A DNA stretch of 64,000 nucleotides from Gigaspora margarita (lineage: Eukaryota; Glomeromycota; Glomeromycetes; Diversisporales; Gigasporaceae), in assembly GCA_009809945.1 (NCBI GenBank), contig WTPW01000352.1, positions 368,671 to 432,670 of the forward strand, written 5' to 3'. Made by a program: the position numbers and the translations under genes. The notes under the pieces were generated by a model. That model was not told where the DNA came from. It saw only the letters and a list, made by a program, of their open reading frames with translations, and did no database searches. This document shows positions 11,172 through 22,764 of this stretch, one piece after another (the first letter of the stretch is position 1; every line of letters begins with the position of its first letter).

Positions 11172-11422
11172 TCTATTTGACCATTCTTGAGATCCTTAAA
11201 GCGAATTAACTAAAGTTACATTTTTGACGAGTTTAAAATTACTTTTTGATACGCTTATGGTTATTGGTTTATGTAGATATCAAAAAATATGTATTAGAAC
11301 ATTATATTGAATCTACGAACTTTGCATAATATAGTAAGCAATTTCAATCTTTTCTAAATTTGGGGTTTTTTCAACAACTATTCTTAAAATTTTTTTATTA
11401 TTTGTCAATATAACATTACAGA
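11172..11422. repeat. Spacer upstream of F-box fragment, shared by all units
   Basis: Gene-free AT-rich DNA, also present at 61326-61580 and 32047-32259, and inverted at about 29372-29562. It contains the AAGTTACATTTTTGACGAG stretch near 11213 at which unit 2 has recombined with a BTB exon. Confidence 0.6.
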
Positions 11423-11814
11423 ATGAATGCTACTATATTTAATTACTTCATGTGGTATTATAAACGCTTATTTTAGCGCACTCCCACTTGTAGATCGTCA
11501 ATGGTGTAAGATTATATACCAATATTGTGGAAAAATCCAGATTACTCTTTAAAAAATGTAAGACTTATAAGAACATTACTTTTAATATTAATGTTGAAAA
11601 GCAAACCTTATTAATTCCTTTTAGATTTAACCCTCCAAGTGATCCAAAACCATTATTAGAATATACAAATTATGTCATATCTATTAACAGTTATTTGCAC
11701 GATGGGATTAGTAATTTGCTTCTTTATGTGAACGAATTAAGAAGTAAACTTGAAAGTGTCGTTAAATGTTCTTTAATTGCAATGTTCTACAAACTAAAAA
11801 AAAATAATATTTAA
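11423..11814 (+). pseudogene. Truncated F-box head fragment (no LRRs), copy 1
   Basis: The DNA is related to the first ~140 codons of the F-box/LRR genes. IPILW-like sequence, NINVEKQTLLIPFRFNPPSD and LLEYTNYVISINSYLHDGIS match the corresponding parts of the 543-residue protein, and SLIAMF matches SLISMFLRTGK. The open part is 95 residues (11527-11814); the F-box proper upstream is shifted out of frame. It stops just before the point where the LRRs would begin and has no repeat remnants downstream. The same truncation is seen in the copies at 32260-32595 and 61581-61967. Confidence 0.75.
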
Positions 11815-12711
11815 ATTGGTTTTATTCTTATAGGATTTGATAGCCAATTGTGATTTTTTTATATTTAATGCTTTTTTTTAAAATGTATTTAGCGCAAAAT
11901 CTGATTTTGTTATACCACATATATGCTGTATTGTGATATTTTTGTATAATGCATGCAGTGAGCTTACTGAACAAATATTCTTCAATTATGTTTTTTAAAA
12001 AAAATATATTATTGCATATATAAATATGAATATGTTTAAGATGTAATTTTGCTTAAAGCTTGGGAATCTTATTGCATAATATTAAATCAATATAGGCTAC
12101 GTATTTCAATCTGTAACTTTTATATTTACCTGTTTTAGCTATTATCCGTAAATATTAATACGTAAAGATGTATTTGTAGTGAACAAACAAGTTATTTTAG
12201 CATTAATTATAAGGCAGTTTCACTTAGCATTAAAAACTTGGTTTCCGGATGTTGACTACGGAATATCACATGGCCGTCTGAAGCACAACTTGATTAAATT
12301 TTCGGATTACAATTACGTCTTAATACTTGTGCACTATTTTGATCACTAGAAAATCGTATTTAGGCTGGTATTTGAGAAAGTTCTTAGTTTAGCTATTAAA
12401 TTTGTGCGAGCTAAATATGTAAAATAAATAGTAGAAATTGCTCTCAACGATATCGTAGACACATGACCCCAAAATTAACAAATTAAGCATCATTAATCTA
12501 TAGAATAGACATCTTTCCGAGTTATATAAAGCATGAATTAATATTTGATGTCTAAGTATAGTATAAACAGCAATATTTCCTTTTCGGAATTAAAAAAAAA
12601 ATACAAAAAAAATTAATTGGGATAGCTTCGTACTACATTTTATATGCTGTAACTACGTACAATATATATACGTACACTGTATGTGTAATAATCCAATCCT
12701 TAAACTTACAT
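11815..12711. repeat. Linker/5' flank of the intact BTB-TLDc gene
   Basis: No gene. It is colinear with 61968-62869, 30613-31924 (apart from insertions) and 32596-35104 (apart from an insertion). These copies define empty sites for a hAT-like element (target at 12300-12310), an LTR-like element (target near 12550) and a TA-inserting MITE (target near 12628-12640). TATATATA at 12663-12670, about 42 bp before the ATG, is a possible TATA-like element, but AT-richness makes this weak. Confidence 0.6.
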
Positions 12712-14389
12712 ATGTCGCAAATAAACACTAAATTACTTGTACGTTTCTCCGATGATTTTGCACAGCTGCTTGAAAGTGAATATGATTATAACGTTATAGT
12801 TAAAGTCGGCCAGCAAAGTTTTAAGTTACATTCACTAGTTTTATATCAGCGTTCATCATTCTTTCGTCAAGAATTAACAACCACAACTAAAAAGAATAAT
12901 ATTATTGAAATTACTTTAACTGATACTACTGTTGAAGCTTTTAAAATTTTAATAAAGTAAGTTGCTTGCGTTTTATTTATAATGGTTGGAATTCACCATA
13001 AATTAATTATTATAAGATATTGCCTCAAAATTTTAAATTAAACATTAGAGTTATTGTTTAAGATTGATGTTAGATTTTAGTTGAGAAATTCTTACATAGT
13101 ATTGTATCCAAATACAAATAATTTTAGCCATTTTTGAAAAGTAGAGTATTTAGTGAGGAAAAGTCGTATTTATAGTTAAAAACTAATTAAATGTCTTTTA
13201 ACATAGGTATATATACACTGGTACAATCTTATTAGAAAATGATAAAGAATCTACCATATTTGATCTTTTAGTTCCATCCAACAAATTAGGTCTAGCAGAA
13301 TTGGTTGAATACATTCAGTCTTATCTTATTTATAACAAGGCATCTTGGCTTAAATTAAAATTTACCAAAGTTTATTCTACTAGTTTTCAAGATAATAATT
13401 TTAAGGTTTTACAAATTTTTTGCACTGATATCCTTGCGAAACATCCTAACATAATATTGTCTTCTGAAGAATTTCCTTCTATTCAAGAAAATGCATTGAT
13501 AAATCTTTTAAAGAGAGATGATTTACAAATAGAAGAATCAGAAATTTGGGATAAGGTTATTCAATGGGGAAAGGAACAAACTCCCGATCTGCCTTCTGAC
13601 CTCAAACAATGGACTGAAAAGAATTTTTTAGATTTAAAAACTACACTTGATCAATGTATTCCTTTAATTCGATATTTTCAAATGTCTGGAAAAGATATTG
13701 TGGCAAAGGTTAAACCTTATTGTCAAATTCTTGGATTAAACTTATGGGATGATATTTCGACAAAAGCTCTGGATCCTGATGCATCCATTTCTTCAACTAT
13801 TTTACCTGCTCGTAAAAAAATTCCCGTTCAACTTCCTGTCCGTGAAGTTCAATTTATTAATTCATCTTCTGTTATTAATGATGAACATTTTGCAGAGATT
13901 TCATCTTGGATTGATCGTCGTCCGTCAAAATATGATATTACCGAAATACCTTACAAATTTAATTTACTTCTTAGAGGAAGCAGAGATGGATTTACTCTTG
14001 AAACATTTCATCGACTATGCGATAATATACCTGGCACCGTGGTTGCTATAAAAGTTAATGGTACAAATGAAATACTTGGTGGATATAATCCATTAGTCTG
14101 GATGTCTAATGATCCATCTAAATGGTCTATAACAGCCGATAGTTTTATTTTTTCATTGAAAACCTCAAATTTATCGAATTCTATCCTTAGTAGAATTATT
14201 CATGAAAATTATGTAATTGGATGGTTTAGCCGTTTTGGTCCAGTTTTTAGTAATTACTTTTTTATGAAAAATGATAGTAAAACGTGGGAATATACTCATA
14301 ATGATGCATTTTATGAAAAACGACTTAGATCTGACAATATGTGTCTTTTAATTGATGAATTTGAAGTATTTCAGGTCTTGAAAAACTGA
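12712..14389 (+). CDS. BTB-BACK-TLDc domain protein, two exons, 475 aa
   Basis: Exon 1 is 12712-12956 and exon 2 is 13207-14389. The GTAAGT donor at 12957 and the AG acceptor at 13205-13206 join in phase to give ILIKYIYTGTI, the conserved end of a BTB fold; without splicing, exon 1 hits a stop four bases on. Residues 1-~115 form a BTB/POZ domain (VIVKVGQQSFKLHSLVLYQR, SSFFRQEL). About 115-220 is a BACK-like helical linker (IQENALINLLKRDDLQIEES, then EIWDKVIQWGKEQTPDLP). About 300-475 is a TLDc domain (LLLRGSRDGFTLETFHRLCD, NEILGGYNPLVW, SILSRIIHE). BTB proteins of this kind are thought to act as Cullin-3 adaptors; TLDc domains are linked to oxidative-stress protection and V-ATPase regulation. 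The target is unknown. It is the only copy in the window that reads through without damage. Confidence 0.92.
12957..13206 (+). other. Phase-2 intron of the BTB-TLDc gene, 250 bp
   Basis: GTAAGT...ATAG boundaries are conserved in all copies of the family (6775, 40174, 57371 and 63115 donors). Splicing keeps the BTB frame open, which supports the exon model. In unit 2 the same intron is the site of a >10 kb insertion. Confidence 0.88.
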
Positions 14390-15376
14390 TTTGAATTTTA
14401 AACTTGTGATCAAATGATATTGCGAACCTCTCGGAATATATAATTTGATAGTGTTGTTGGAGATTTAGGGTTCTCTAGCTTCCTAGATACAATTTTTAAA
14501 TGATGAAATAGTGCACAAGTATTATAACGTTTTTTTTGGCTATTATAAATAAAATTAATTGCACCAATAAGGGAATTATCGAGATTTGCTCATGAATCAT
14601 TTTTATTGTGATACTAATAATCATAGTGATGCATTATAATTCAAAATAAAGACCTTAGTTAATGATCGAGCAGCTTTATGGATTCCAAGTGACTCATTGT
14701 ACGTCATCGAAATTTTGCAAATAAAAAAAAGCATAAGCCCAACTGCCCCTATTGTTTATTTACGTATTTACCAATTCCATATATGATTATACAATGTGTC
14801 AAGGGCAAAAATATTATGTATTGCTGAAAAAAATTACTGCCCTTCGGGCTCTCTAAAATCTATTTACTAACAATTTTTTTTTAAATAATATAAAAAAAAA
14901 TCAGGATAAGAGTAATAAAAAGGTCTATAAAAAAGTATACAATTATTTAATCAAGTAATCATAAAGTTTTGAAAATTTAGCACCAATATTTATATATATA
15001 TTTGAGGCAGAAGTTTTTGACGAATTGATAAGTTTGCTGATCGTTTGCGCTATTTAACTACATTAACTACGTGCTATTTATCTTGCGTTTAATCTTCCGC
15101 CAATTAAAGGCTAATTTTTCTGAAACATTTCATCCCATTAAATAAGAAACTCTGAAATTCTTTGAGGCTATGATAAAATGCATTTAAATATTGTATTTAA
15201 AAAGTGCATTTTTTATAATATACTTTAGATTTTAATCTGATTAATTTAAGCCAGATTTATTAAATTTGAGCGAAATATATATTGTTGAAAAATTATTGTG
15301 ATTAAATAAATAATAGAATATGTTCTTAGTGAGTTAATTATTTTAAGATATAACAATAAAACCGTAAATTATTATT
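14390..15376. repeat. 3' flank of the intact BTB-TLDc gene, cut off by the 11.3 kb insertion
   Basis: Gene-free and colinear with 1320-2473. The match stops at GTAAATTATTATT near 15376 and resumes near 26683 (TAAATATTACGGGATGTAAG, matching 2471 onwards), showing that 15377-26682 was inserted. Confidence 0.7.
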
Positions 15377-15908
15377 AATAAGTAGCTGCGCAACGCAGTT
15401 GCGCGAAACCAGGAGCGTGGAAATTAGTACATTATGATGTAGATATTATATATATATAACTTTCGAATTACCTTGCCGATTACCAAATTACTTCAACGTC
15501 TTGTAGAGAAGAAGGTATAGTTTCTAAATTTTTATACCTAAACCTCTGCGAATACACATTCGATCTCGTGATTATCGTAACTACTTTAATATGGCTTAGT
15601 ATCATGAGAAATCTACAAAAATCTGCCAGTTCAATAATAGTTCGCTATACTGTGTCAATATTGTTTTGAATTATTGTTTTGAGATAGCGATAATAATTTG
15701 ATACTGAATTTAGCTCCAATAGTAAACCCGGGTTCTACAAATATCGTTCGTTGTAGGATTAATCAAGTGAGAGGTCATGAATCACTTGGATCTATTATGC
15801 GATCAATTTAAGAGTCAGTTTACGAAACAATGCAGGGAGGGCGTTAATAAGGTAATAATTTTAAGGTTATGTAATGCACGAACAAAAATAATTTAAGTCG
15901 GGTCTTAT
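15377..15908. other. Start of insertion block; no gene; hairpin at its edge
   Basis: Almost at the breakpoint there is a GC hairpin CTGCGCAACGCAG (15387-15399) followed by TTGCGCG, an odd feature in such AT-rich DNA. Rolling-circle Helitrons carry such a hairpin close to their 3' end, but the bases beyond it do not match the usual CTRR terminus, so this remains a weak suggestion. The rest of the stretch has no recognisable coding content. Confidence 0.35.
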
Positions 15909-16820
15909 GTAACAACCCGTGCTTTTTTCACTCGTTTATTGGCACATGTTTAAAAAATAAATAAATCGGAACACTTTCATATTTATAAAAATATTAAAGT
16001 TTCCCGAATTAATTATTTTATTTTTATTACTATTAAAGCTGTCTTCACATTTTTAAAAATGTTGAAACATTCGCGTTATTAGGTCTTTTAAATTTTTATT
16101 GGATGATGTCGGCATTAATTTGTTTTCGCTTTTTTAAAATTGTCTTGGATATATTATTAGGATTTTATTTCTTTAATTTTTATTACATAGAATTGCATTA
16201 TTATTGGATTTTGTTTTTTTAAAAAAATTTTTATTGGATAAGTCATACATTATAAGATCTTCGCTTTCTTTAGAATTCTTTATTTATTGGATTTTTGTCC
16301 TTTTTTTAATTTTAATGTACAAGTTATACATTATTAGATCTTTGCCTTTATTTAATCTTTGCTTTCTTTAAATTCTTTATTAGACAAATTCGTATTTTCA
16401 TTAAAATCCTTTTTGGGCGGATTGCATGTTATTAAGCTTTTTGATTTCTTTAAATTCTAATTATACTGAGTCATATGTAATTTTGTTTTACTTTCTTTAC
16501 ATAATTTTCACTGAAAGAGGTTGATGTTACTGAATTTTCACTTTCTTTAAAACTTTCTATACGTAGTTATGTTTTTGCTTTTGGATTGTTTTAGTTCATT
16601 TTTTTTAAAAAAAAAATTATTGTGAATGAGATTTTTCATTATTAAGTTTATGCCTGAACTTTGATTTAATAGTTTGATTTTGCACGAAAGAATTAATAAT
16701 TTAAATCATAGATTCTTTTATATTTATGCTGTTATCTAACGTGTGTATTTAATATTTCATATAACAGTAATATTAAAAATTGACTTTTTATTGAAGTGAA
16801 GATGACACACGGGTTGTTAC
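15909..16820. mobile_element. Element with 13-bp perfect terminal inverted repeats, ~912 bp
   Basis: GTAACAACCCGTG at 15909-15921 is the exact complement of CACGGGTTGTTAC at 16808-16820. The interior is a degenerate tandem repeat. No transposase is encoded. The ends could be a non-autonomous DNA transposon, or, since TGTAACAACC is also a common LTR start, a solo LTR; a clean target duplication was not found, so the class is left open. Confidence 0.6.
16070..16570. repeat. Degenerate ~65-70 bp tandem repeat
   Basis: Seven or so diverged units follow the pattern TTATTAGATCTTTGCTTTCTTTAAA-like, then TTCTTTATTGGAT and a TCATACAT-like stretch; compare 16248-16320, 16330-16400 and 16430-16490. It lies inside the inverted-repeat element and probably makes up its variable core. 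Confidence 0.5.
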
Positions 16821-16847
16821 GTTAGACTTGTTCAATAATATATATAT

Positions 16848-16916
16848 AAATTTGCATGGACTAACCCTTGTCACATGGCCTTCAACCATATGACCCAGGT
16901 TTACCTGTGCAAATTT
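16848..16916. repeat. 69-bp imperfect palindrome
   Basis: AAATTTGCATGGACTAACCC... pairs with ...AACCTGTGCAAATTT-like sequence across a 7-base loop: arms of 31 bp (16848-16878 and 16886-16916) with several mismatches. It sits in the ~130 bp between two mobile elements, so it may be a tiny relic element. Confidence 0.5.
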
Positions 16917-16948
16917 GGTTATTTTTACAGCCCATAAAATAACCGAAA

Positions 16949-17241
16949 AGTATTGCATTATACATTGATTGGCATTTTTTTTTGGGCTAAGCCAGCAGTT
17001 ATCTTAGACCAGAGATGATATTTATTAAATTTATTAATCAATGGATTAGTATGTAATAGTGCTTGTTGGCCAGGTTTGGCTGGAACGGCAAAGACATCCC
17101 AAAAATTGCAACATATGCTGCGCTAGGAGTTGCTGTAGGGCCTGCTAGCTGGTGGTTTCCCGCCTGCTGCAGCAGGCCAGCTGTGAGCGGGGGAAATGAT
17201 CATGTGTGGGAGGAGAAATGGTAGAATCACGCAGTCATCAT
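16949..17241. repeat. YR element split repeat B2
   Basis: Starts AAAAGTATTGCATTATACAT and ends near GCAGTCATCA. It is a direct repeat of 17552-17845 (B1), with scattered substitutions such as GCCAGCAG versus GCCGGCGG. Confidence 0.85.
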
Positions 17242-17287
17242 GTGTGATGTAGGGGAAGTAGAAACATTTAACTACTGGGTTGGGTGG

Positions 17288-17551
17288 GTGGGATAAGAAA
17301 TTTCTGCTCATTATGGGTTTGATACCACCGGTGCTCGCGCCCATAGCTCTGGTTGTAAATACCAATTCGTATTGTCTCATGCTAGCACCCACTTGCATTT
17401 TGGATGGTATATGCATCTGCGTTTGCATATGATCTTCAACCTTCAATCGCTCCCTTTTTGAAAAATGTGATCCATCTGATTTCCTGCAGTCTGAGTGGCG
17501 TGACTGTGTGACTGCTTCCCTTTTTGATCATATTATTATCATCACTCTGCA
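17288..17551. repeat. YR element split repeat A2
   Basis: Starts around GAAATTTCTGCTCATTATGG and ends ATCATCACTCTGCATG. It is a direct repeat of 22765-23310 (A1). It abuts B1 at 17552 directly. Confidence 0.85.
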
Positions 17552-17845
17552 TGAAAAGTATTGCATTACACATTGATTGGCATTTTTTTTGGGCTAAGCC
17601 GGCGGTTATCTTAGGCCGGAGATGATATTTATTGAATTTATTAATCAATGGATTAGTATGTAATAGTGCTTGTTGGCCGGGTTTGGCCAGAATGGCAAAG
17701 ACATCCCGAAAATTGCAACAAATGCTGAGCTGGAAGTGCCATAGGGCCCGCTAGCTAGTGGTTTTCCACCTGCTACAGCAGGCCAGCTGTGAGCAGGGAA
17801 ATGATCATGTGCAGGAGGATAAATAGTAGAATCATGCAGTCATCA
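17552..17845. repeat. YR element split repeat B1
   Basis: Second copy of the AAAAGTATTGCATTACACAT block. It joins the internal domain at about 17846 on the recombinase side. Confidence 0.85.
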
Positions 17846-18239
17846 AATAATACACGATTCTTCCATTCTCGTATGTGTTTGCATTTCTGATTTGCTTTCA
17901 TTCATCATTTTTTTTTTTTTAGGATATGTCTATGCCAATATTTCTTTATTTACTCATTTGTTTAAATGTGGCCTCATCTTATTTACACAGTTGTCAACTG
18001 GCGCTCCTTCCTCTCCTTTTTTTTTTACCTGCTTGTCTTCTAATTTTTTTTCCTTTGCATATAACGGTGAGACTGAACTTCTTCCAATACTTGTCAAGAA
18101 GTCTGGATGTTATATGCTTTCATTAGTATATGTGCCTTCATGGTGGGGTGCGCCCGGACATACGTCTCTGATTCCCATCGACTGATTTTTTGGATTATGA
18201 TAGGCTGCACACCTCTTAGTACTAATTCTGTAGTACCAC

Positions 18240-18917
18240 CGGCCCTGAAACTATGACCTGATATATCAGCATCATGTAGGATTGATCAAAGTTTTTTGCA
18301 GAACCAAGATTTAGTAGCCCATGACCTGTCTGCCTTTATAAATAGAATGTTGCTACCTGGTGCATATGCAGGACTGGTACATCATATGGTATATGCCTTG
18401 AGTGATTTTATAGGACACAAATGGTCATTGGTAGGGTTTATTATTAGTGTTGCCCTTACGGCTGTTCTGTGATTCTTTGTCTTGCGAGCTGTATAGTCGC
18501 AAATGTTGCAAATTTGGCCTTTTCGAATCTTAGTGCTTTCAGCACTGGTACCTTTTCTTCATCTGGCCTTTGGTTAGGCAATAACTCACCAAGGCATGCC
18601 AATCCATAGAATGCTGTTAGTGCCACTGCCCAGAACATCATGTCATCTGATATTCTTAAGTCCAAGTTGCACTTTATTTGGTTGAGGTGGGCCCTCGTAA
18701 TATGCATTTTTTGTCTTATTGGTTTGTGCTTGTGATTTGTCTCGATTGTCTTGAGCAGTTCCTTTACCAAAGGGTCGAACCGGACTGACGTCCAATCGAC
18801 CAAATTCCTGGTGTGGTGGAATTTTAGGGCCAACAGATAGGAACCAATCATAGGGGGTAATACATCGTTGCATATTAATTTGATGAATTTAATTATTGAA
18901 GCCTTTGATACAGCCAT
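18240..18917 (-). pseudogene. YR element: tyrosine recombinase region (fossil)
   Basis: The hallmark FYGLACLGELLP corresponds to the conserved first-arginine region of the retroelement tyrosine recombinases (AFxGLxRLGEL-type motif), preceded by a helical core-binding-like part (FDPLVKELLKTIETNHKHKP). Such enzymes integrate circular DNA copies of DIRS-type elements in place of a DDE integrase. The downstream catalytic part is degraded. Confidence 0.7.
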
Positions 18918-19158
18918 ATGCTTCCATCCTCATTCCGCCAGTTCTGATTCTCAACTAAATTGTTATAACGCTAGATTATTGCTTCATACGTCCTATGCGT
19001 GGGAGGTTTAGTATTCAGGATATTAGCAGCCTGTTGATCTAGTGGGGTACTGCTATTAAAATTTTTTCCTATTTGGTGCTGGCAATTTCTTGTGCTACCG
19101 GCTGCTGTGGATCTTTTTTGGATCTTTGGTTGTTGGTCGACTTGTCCATATGGGTCTA

Positions 19159-20480
19159 TTATAATAATAAAGGAATAGTAAAAATAATGTTAGTGTATTC
19201 TGTAGGGATATCAGGTTGTAGGAAATGCGCTGTAGGATTTTTGGTCAAGTATTCTTTGTGCCTGCTTCTTGATAGTAGATCTGTATCTGAATTCTGTAAC
19301 CCCGGTATGTGCTCTATTTTTAGTGAAAAATTCATCTTTATTTGCACCTCGTATATCTGTGCGATGATGCTATTAATCTTGCTATTTTTGCAGAAACCTG
19401 CATAATATGCCTTCGCGTTTGCCATATTGTCTGTTTATATGATTAGTCTTCTTCTTGTCCATAAGAGCACAAATGTACGGATTGCTATAAGGCTTGTCAA
19501 AAGCTCACATTTCTGGATGTCTTTGCTAGTAATAGTATCTTGGTTAACCCACCTAAACGCTATGAAATAGATCCTGAATGTTGCGCTGCCCCAATGTTGG
19601 ATGCATCAGTATGTAGGTTATCTATTTCGGGCTGCAACCATAACTGATCTTCCATCAAGTATGTGTCTTGCCACTTCGTTACCATATTGTCCCACTACTG
19701 CATGTCAGCAATCATTGCTTTTGTTATACACACATGGTGGTATTGGTTTTTAGCTGATTCTTGCGCCTTTATAAACTATTGCACAAATGGTCTACCTTGC
19801 GGAAGCACTTGGCACAACCATATCAAGGAACCAACCAGGGACTGGAGGTCCTTTTTTAAACACCATTTCTTGTCTGCCCAATCTGTTAATAGGTCATGTA
19901 TCTTTTTCCTTTCTGAGCTGGTACAGATACAGACATAGTGTCGGTATCTATCATTACTCCCAAAAATGTGATACAAGTACTGGGCCCTTATAACTTTGAC
20001 ACTTTGTAAGGTATTTTTAATATGTTTAATATACGTAAGAACTGTTGCAGCTCTCTCTGACCATCACTTTTTGATATTATTAGGAAATCATTGACATAGT
20101 GAATTATAGAGCTGATACCTTGCTGCATAGCTATCCATGTGATCACATCAGCGAACCTACAAAAAATTCTCAAACGCCCTATTTCTGAAAGCCAAAGCTT
20201 TGTCAAAGTATAAATCGTTGCCCAGTCTTATCCCTTGCAAGACCTGGTCCACAGGGTGCACAGGTAAAATTCTATATGTGTCTCTGATATCAATCTTAGA
20301 CAGAGTGCACCCTTTCCCATATGTATTAATAACCTTATTGCATGATTAACCTTTTCGTATTTTGTCACAAATTCTAATCGATCTATCCCGTCATTAGCAC
20401 TCGAGCCAAACAGTGCTGATAGGTGTGATATGACCCGGAATGTTTTTGGGTTTGTGCAGGACCCCAAAATATACATAGAT
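19159..20480 (-). pseudogene. YR element: reverse transcriptase/RNase H region (fossil)
   Basis: Recognisable pieces are an RT active-site region (IIHYVNDFLIISKSDGQREL; the usual Y-x-D-D motif is altered here) followed by the thumb-like LQQFLRILNILKIPYK, and a C-terminal RNase H tail containing HIPGLQNSDTDLLSR. The order is that of DIRS-type elements. Confidence 0.7.
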
Positions 20481-20640
20481 AGGTCAGGTTAATTATAGGG
20501 TTACTAAAAAAGGAAAGATCTACAGAAAAAAACTTCAAAAATAAGAAAAAAAATTACTATAAATAGAAAAGATCTGCGTAAAAAACCTCAAAAATAAGCA
20601 AACTCATACCTGACCTATCTATGTATATTTCGGGGTCCTG
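20457..20640. mobile_element. 184-bp MITE with 6-bp target duplication
   Basis: CAGGACCCCAAAATATACAT at the left pairs with ATGTATATTTCGGGGTCCTG at the right; the inverted repeat runs for about 34 bp with very few mismatches. TTTGTG flanks both sides (20451-20456 and 20641-20646). The middle holds two direct copies of a ~35 bp unit around AAAGATCT and CAAAAATAAG. It sits in the RT side of the YR element and is therefore younger than it. The superfamily is unclear: the CAGG ends recall hAT, but the duplication is 6 bp, not 8. Confidence 0.85.
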
Positions 20641-20646
20641 TTTGTG

Positions 20647-21512
20647 CCCTTCTTCTCTACGAGCCTGCATGGGTTTATCCGAAATAACTCACATAACAGC
20701 TTTTCTATTGGAAATAGACTGCATATCTGGCCTTTCTCTACTTGTCCTGAATATAATTGCTAAAAGATGCTAGGTTTAATTCAATCGATTTTAAGTTGTC
20801 CTGTATTTTTTTGCTCCTTGTACCCGTGAAGTTAAACCTAAATCCTTTTTCCAAACCCGCAATCAAGTACTCTACGAAGGGTCAATTAGGATGCTAATTT
20901 GTTAGAGCTTTGAACACTCGAATGTCTACTGTAGATCCTATGCTAAACTTAATGGGGTTGATTTGCTTAAGTATTTTGTTTTCTTCTGGTGACAATGGTA
21001 TGTCACGTGGAGGGATACTGGTTAGCATCTCGCTGACTGATTGGAGTATCAGTGGTTACATGATGTCATGTTCTGCGATAGTTTGTATTAAGCGATGTGA
21101 AGAAAATTTCTCTTGAGCCTGCAGTCTGACCAATTCAAGTTAAACGGTTTTGGTTAGTTCGATTCTGTTCCTATCCTTGTTAATTATGTTTGCTTTGCTT
21201 TCTCTTTTTTTTTTTTTTAAATTTGTATATAACTGTTCTGTGCTGTGGTGGTCACGCCTCTTTCTTTTCGCTTTTTTTTTTAAAAGTTCTTGCTTCTCAA
21301 TGCGCTGTTGTTTGTATTTTTTTCGATCTTATTGCTCTCCATTTTTGTGTCCAATTTTGATATTGTGTCCTCCTCCTCTTTTTTTTTATCTATATATTTT
21401 CCCTTTTTTTTTTTTTAATTGTTGTTTTCGGTGCATTCATTTGGCCTTGACCTCATACTAGTTCCATTGTTGGTGAAGCACCTCCATTCTTGGTGGCCCA
21501 CCTTTTTGTATA
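20647..21512 (-). pseudogene. YR element: decayed region between RT and Gag
   Basis: This internal stretch continues the YR element but holds no confidently recognisable domain; it is rich in pyrimidine runs on the plus strand (21190-21420). It probably covers the N-terminal side of the polymerase and the end of Gag. Confidence 0.45.
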
Positions 21513-22433
21513 TCAGGCACGCATGGACACACCCATATCTCTTATCGTTACTGCACCCTTTCTGATTCTAGTTAATACATATTTCTTTACCATCATGCCA
21601 TGTTGCGTCAATTCTTGACAACTGTGATTTGCTGAACCTTGCTCTCTTGGTTGTTGTAGTATCAAAGTTTTCGCCTTCTGCTCAATATTTCTTTCTATTA
21701 ATGTTGTTTTCTGGTCCATTGCTACTGTCAAGTGGCAGTCTTCATCATAAGCCAGTACCGCTGCAAATTCATAGTTGATGCTCAAGTTTCTAATGTGATT
21801 ACGATAGAAATTCAATTCTGGCTCTCTTTCTTCGTATATTATCAGCACCGCTTCCATGTATGACCCGAATGCCATTACCCATTCAGCTATATCGTTAAAC
21901 TTGTTATATGCCAGCTGCTTAAAAATGGTTATGTATCCACCATGCCTGGAGTGGTATATCTTCGTGATGAAACTTTGTGCTCGCCCTTATGTTTCTGTAA
22001 GCAAATTCTTGTAGATCCATGTACACACCGAGAGCAATTGCTTTTCATAGCCGTGTTGACAGGTTTGGTTTACAAGGTAGCATTTCTATTGCTTTTTGAC
22101 CTTCTGACCAATTGGATATCCACCATAATCTCTTGCCTTGATGCTCGCAGCTAGCAGGTTTGTAAAATCTTTTACTACCAGTAATTGTTTCAATTTTGTG
22201 TAGTTTATTGACAGATATCTCCGGTTTTTGCTTCATGTTACTGACAATTCACCTTTTGTACCCACTAATTTCTCTGACGAAACCAAGTTAATAATTATAT
22301 TGTTAAGCACTAGTGTTGATGGATAATTACCTTGCGGTATTTCTTCATCTATTACTAGTTGTGAATGAATTGTTGTTGGGGTTTCCTGTTCATTTTGTGC
22401 TTCTTTGTTAGTTGTTCTGTTGCTGACACTCAT
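21513..22433 (-). pseudogene. YR element: Gag-like region (fossil)
   Basis: Readable pieces include NFYRNHIRNLSINYEFAAVL and AYDEDCHLTVAMDQ, which resemble the W/Y-rich core that DIRS-type Gag proteins share with other YR elements (a 'YxxxIxxLxxxY...YDxxFR' pattern). Its position ahead of RT in the coding direction fits. The assignment is moderate because conservation is low. Confidence 0.55.
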
Positions 22434-22764
22434 TTTGTTGGTTGTCAGGCTGACCTGTTCTAACTTACTGAAGCACTCTTCTATTGCCTTTTGTAACTGT
22501 TCATTCTAGTTCCTTTGTGTTTCAGCCTGGCGGTTCATTATCTCTTCTATTCTCCCAAGCAGCGTCGTGACAATTGTTTGATTTGCGTTGTCAATATATG
22601 TCTTGATTCATGGGTTGATGTCTGACACCAGCTCATTTAGCTCGTTAAACATCCTCTATATGTATATGTATGTATGTCTTGCTCCTTTTATTATTATTTT
22701 TTTTTTTAGGGTGGACTATGTGTGCTTGCTCTTCCTTCTCTCTCTTCATTTTTTTTCTTTTTAC

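Noticed and set aside
15387-15399. Helitron 3' terminus
   Set aside because: The hairpin is present but the expected CTRR terminus and 5' TC end were not found; kept only as a weak remark.
17892-18185. Hydrophobic plus-strand frames in the YR element
   Set aside because: Antisense to the element and formed by pyrimidine runs; the same applies to 21150-21461 and 22588-22923.
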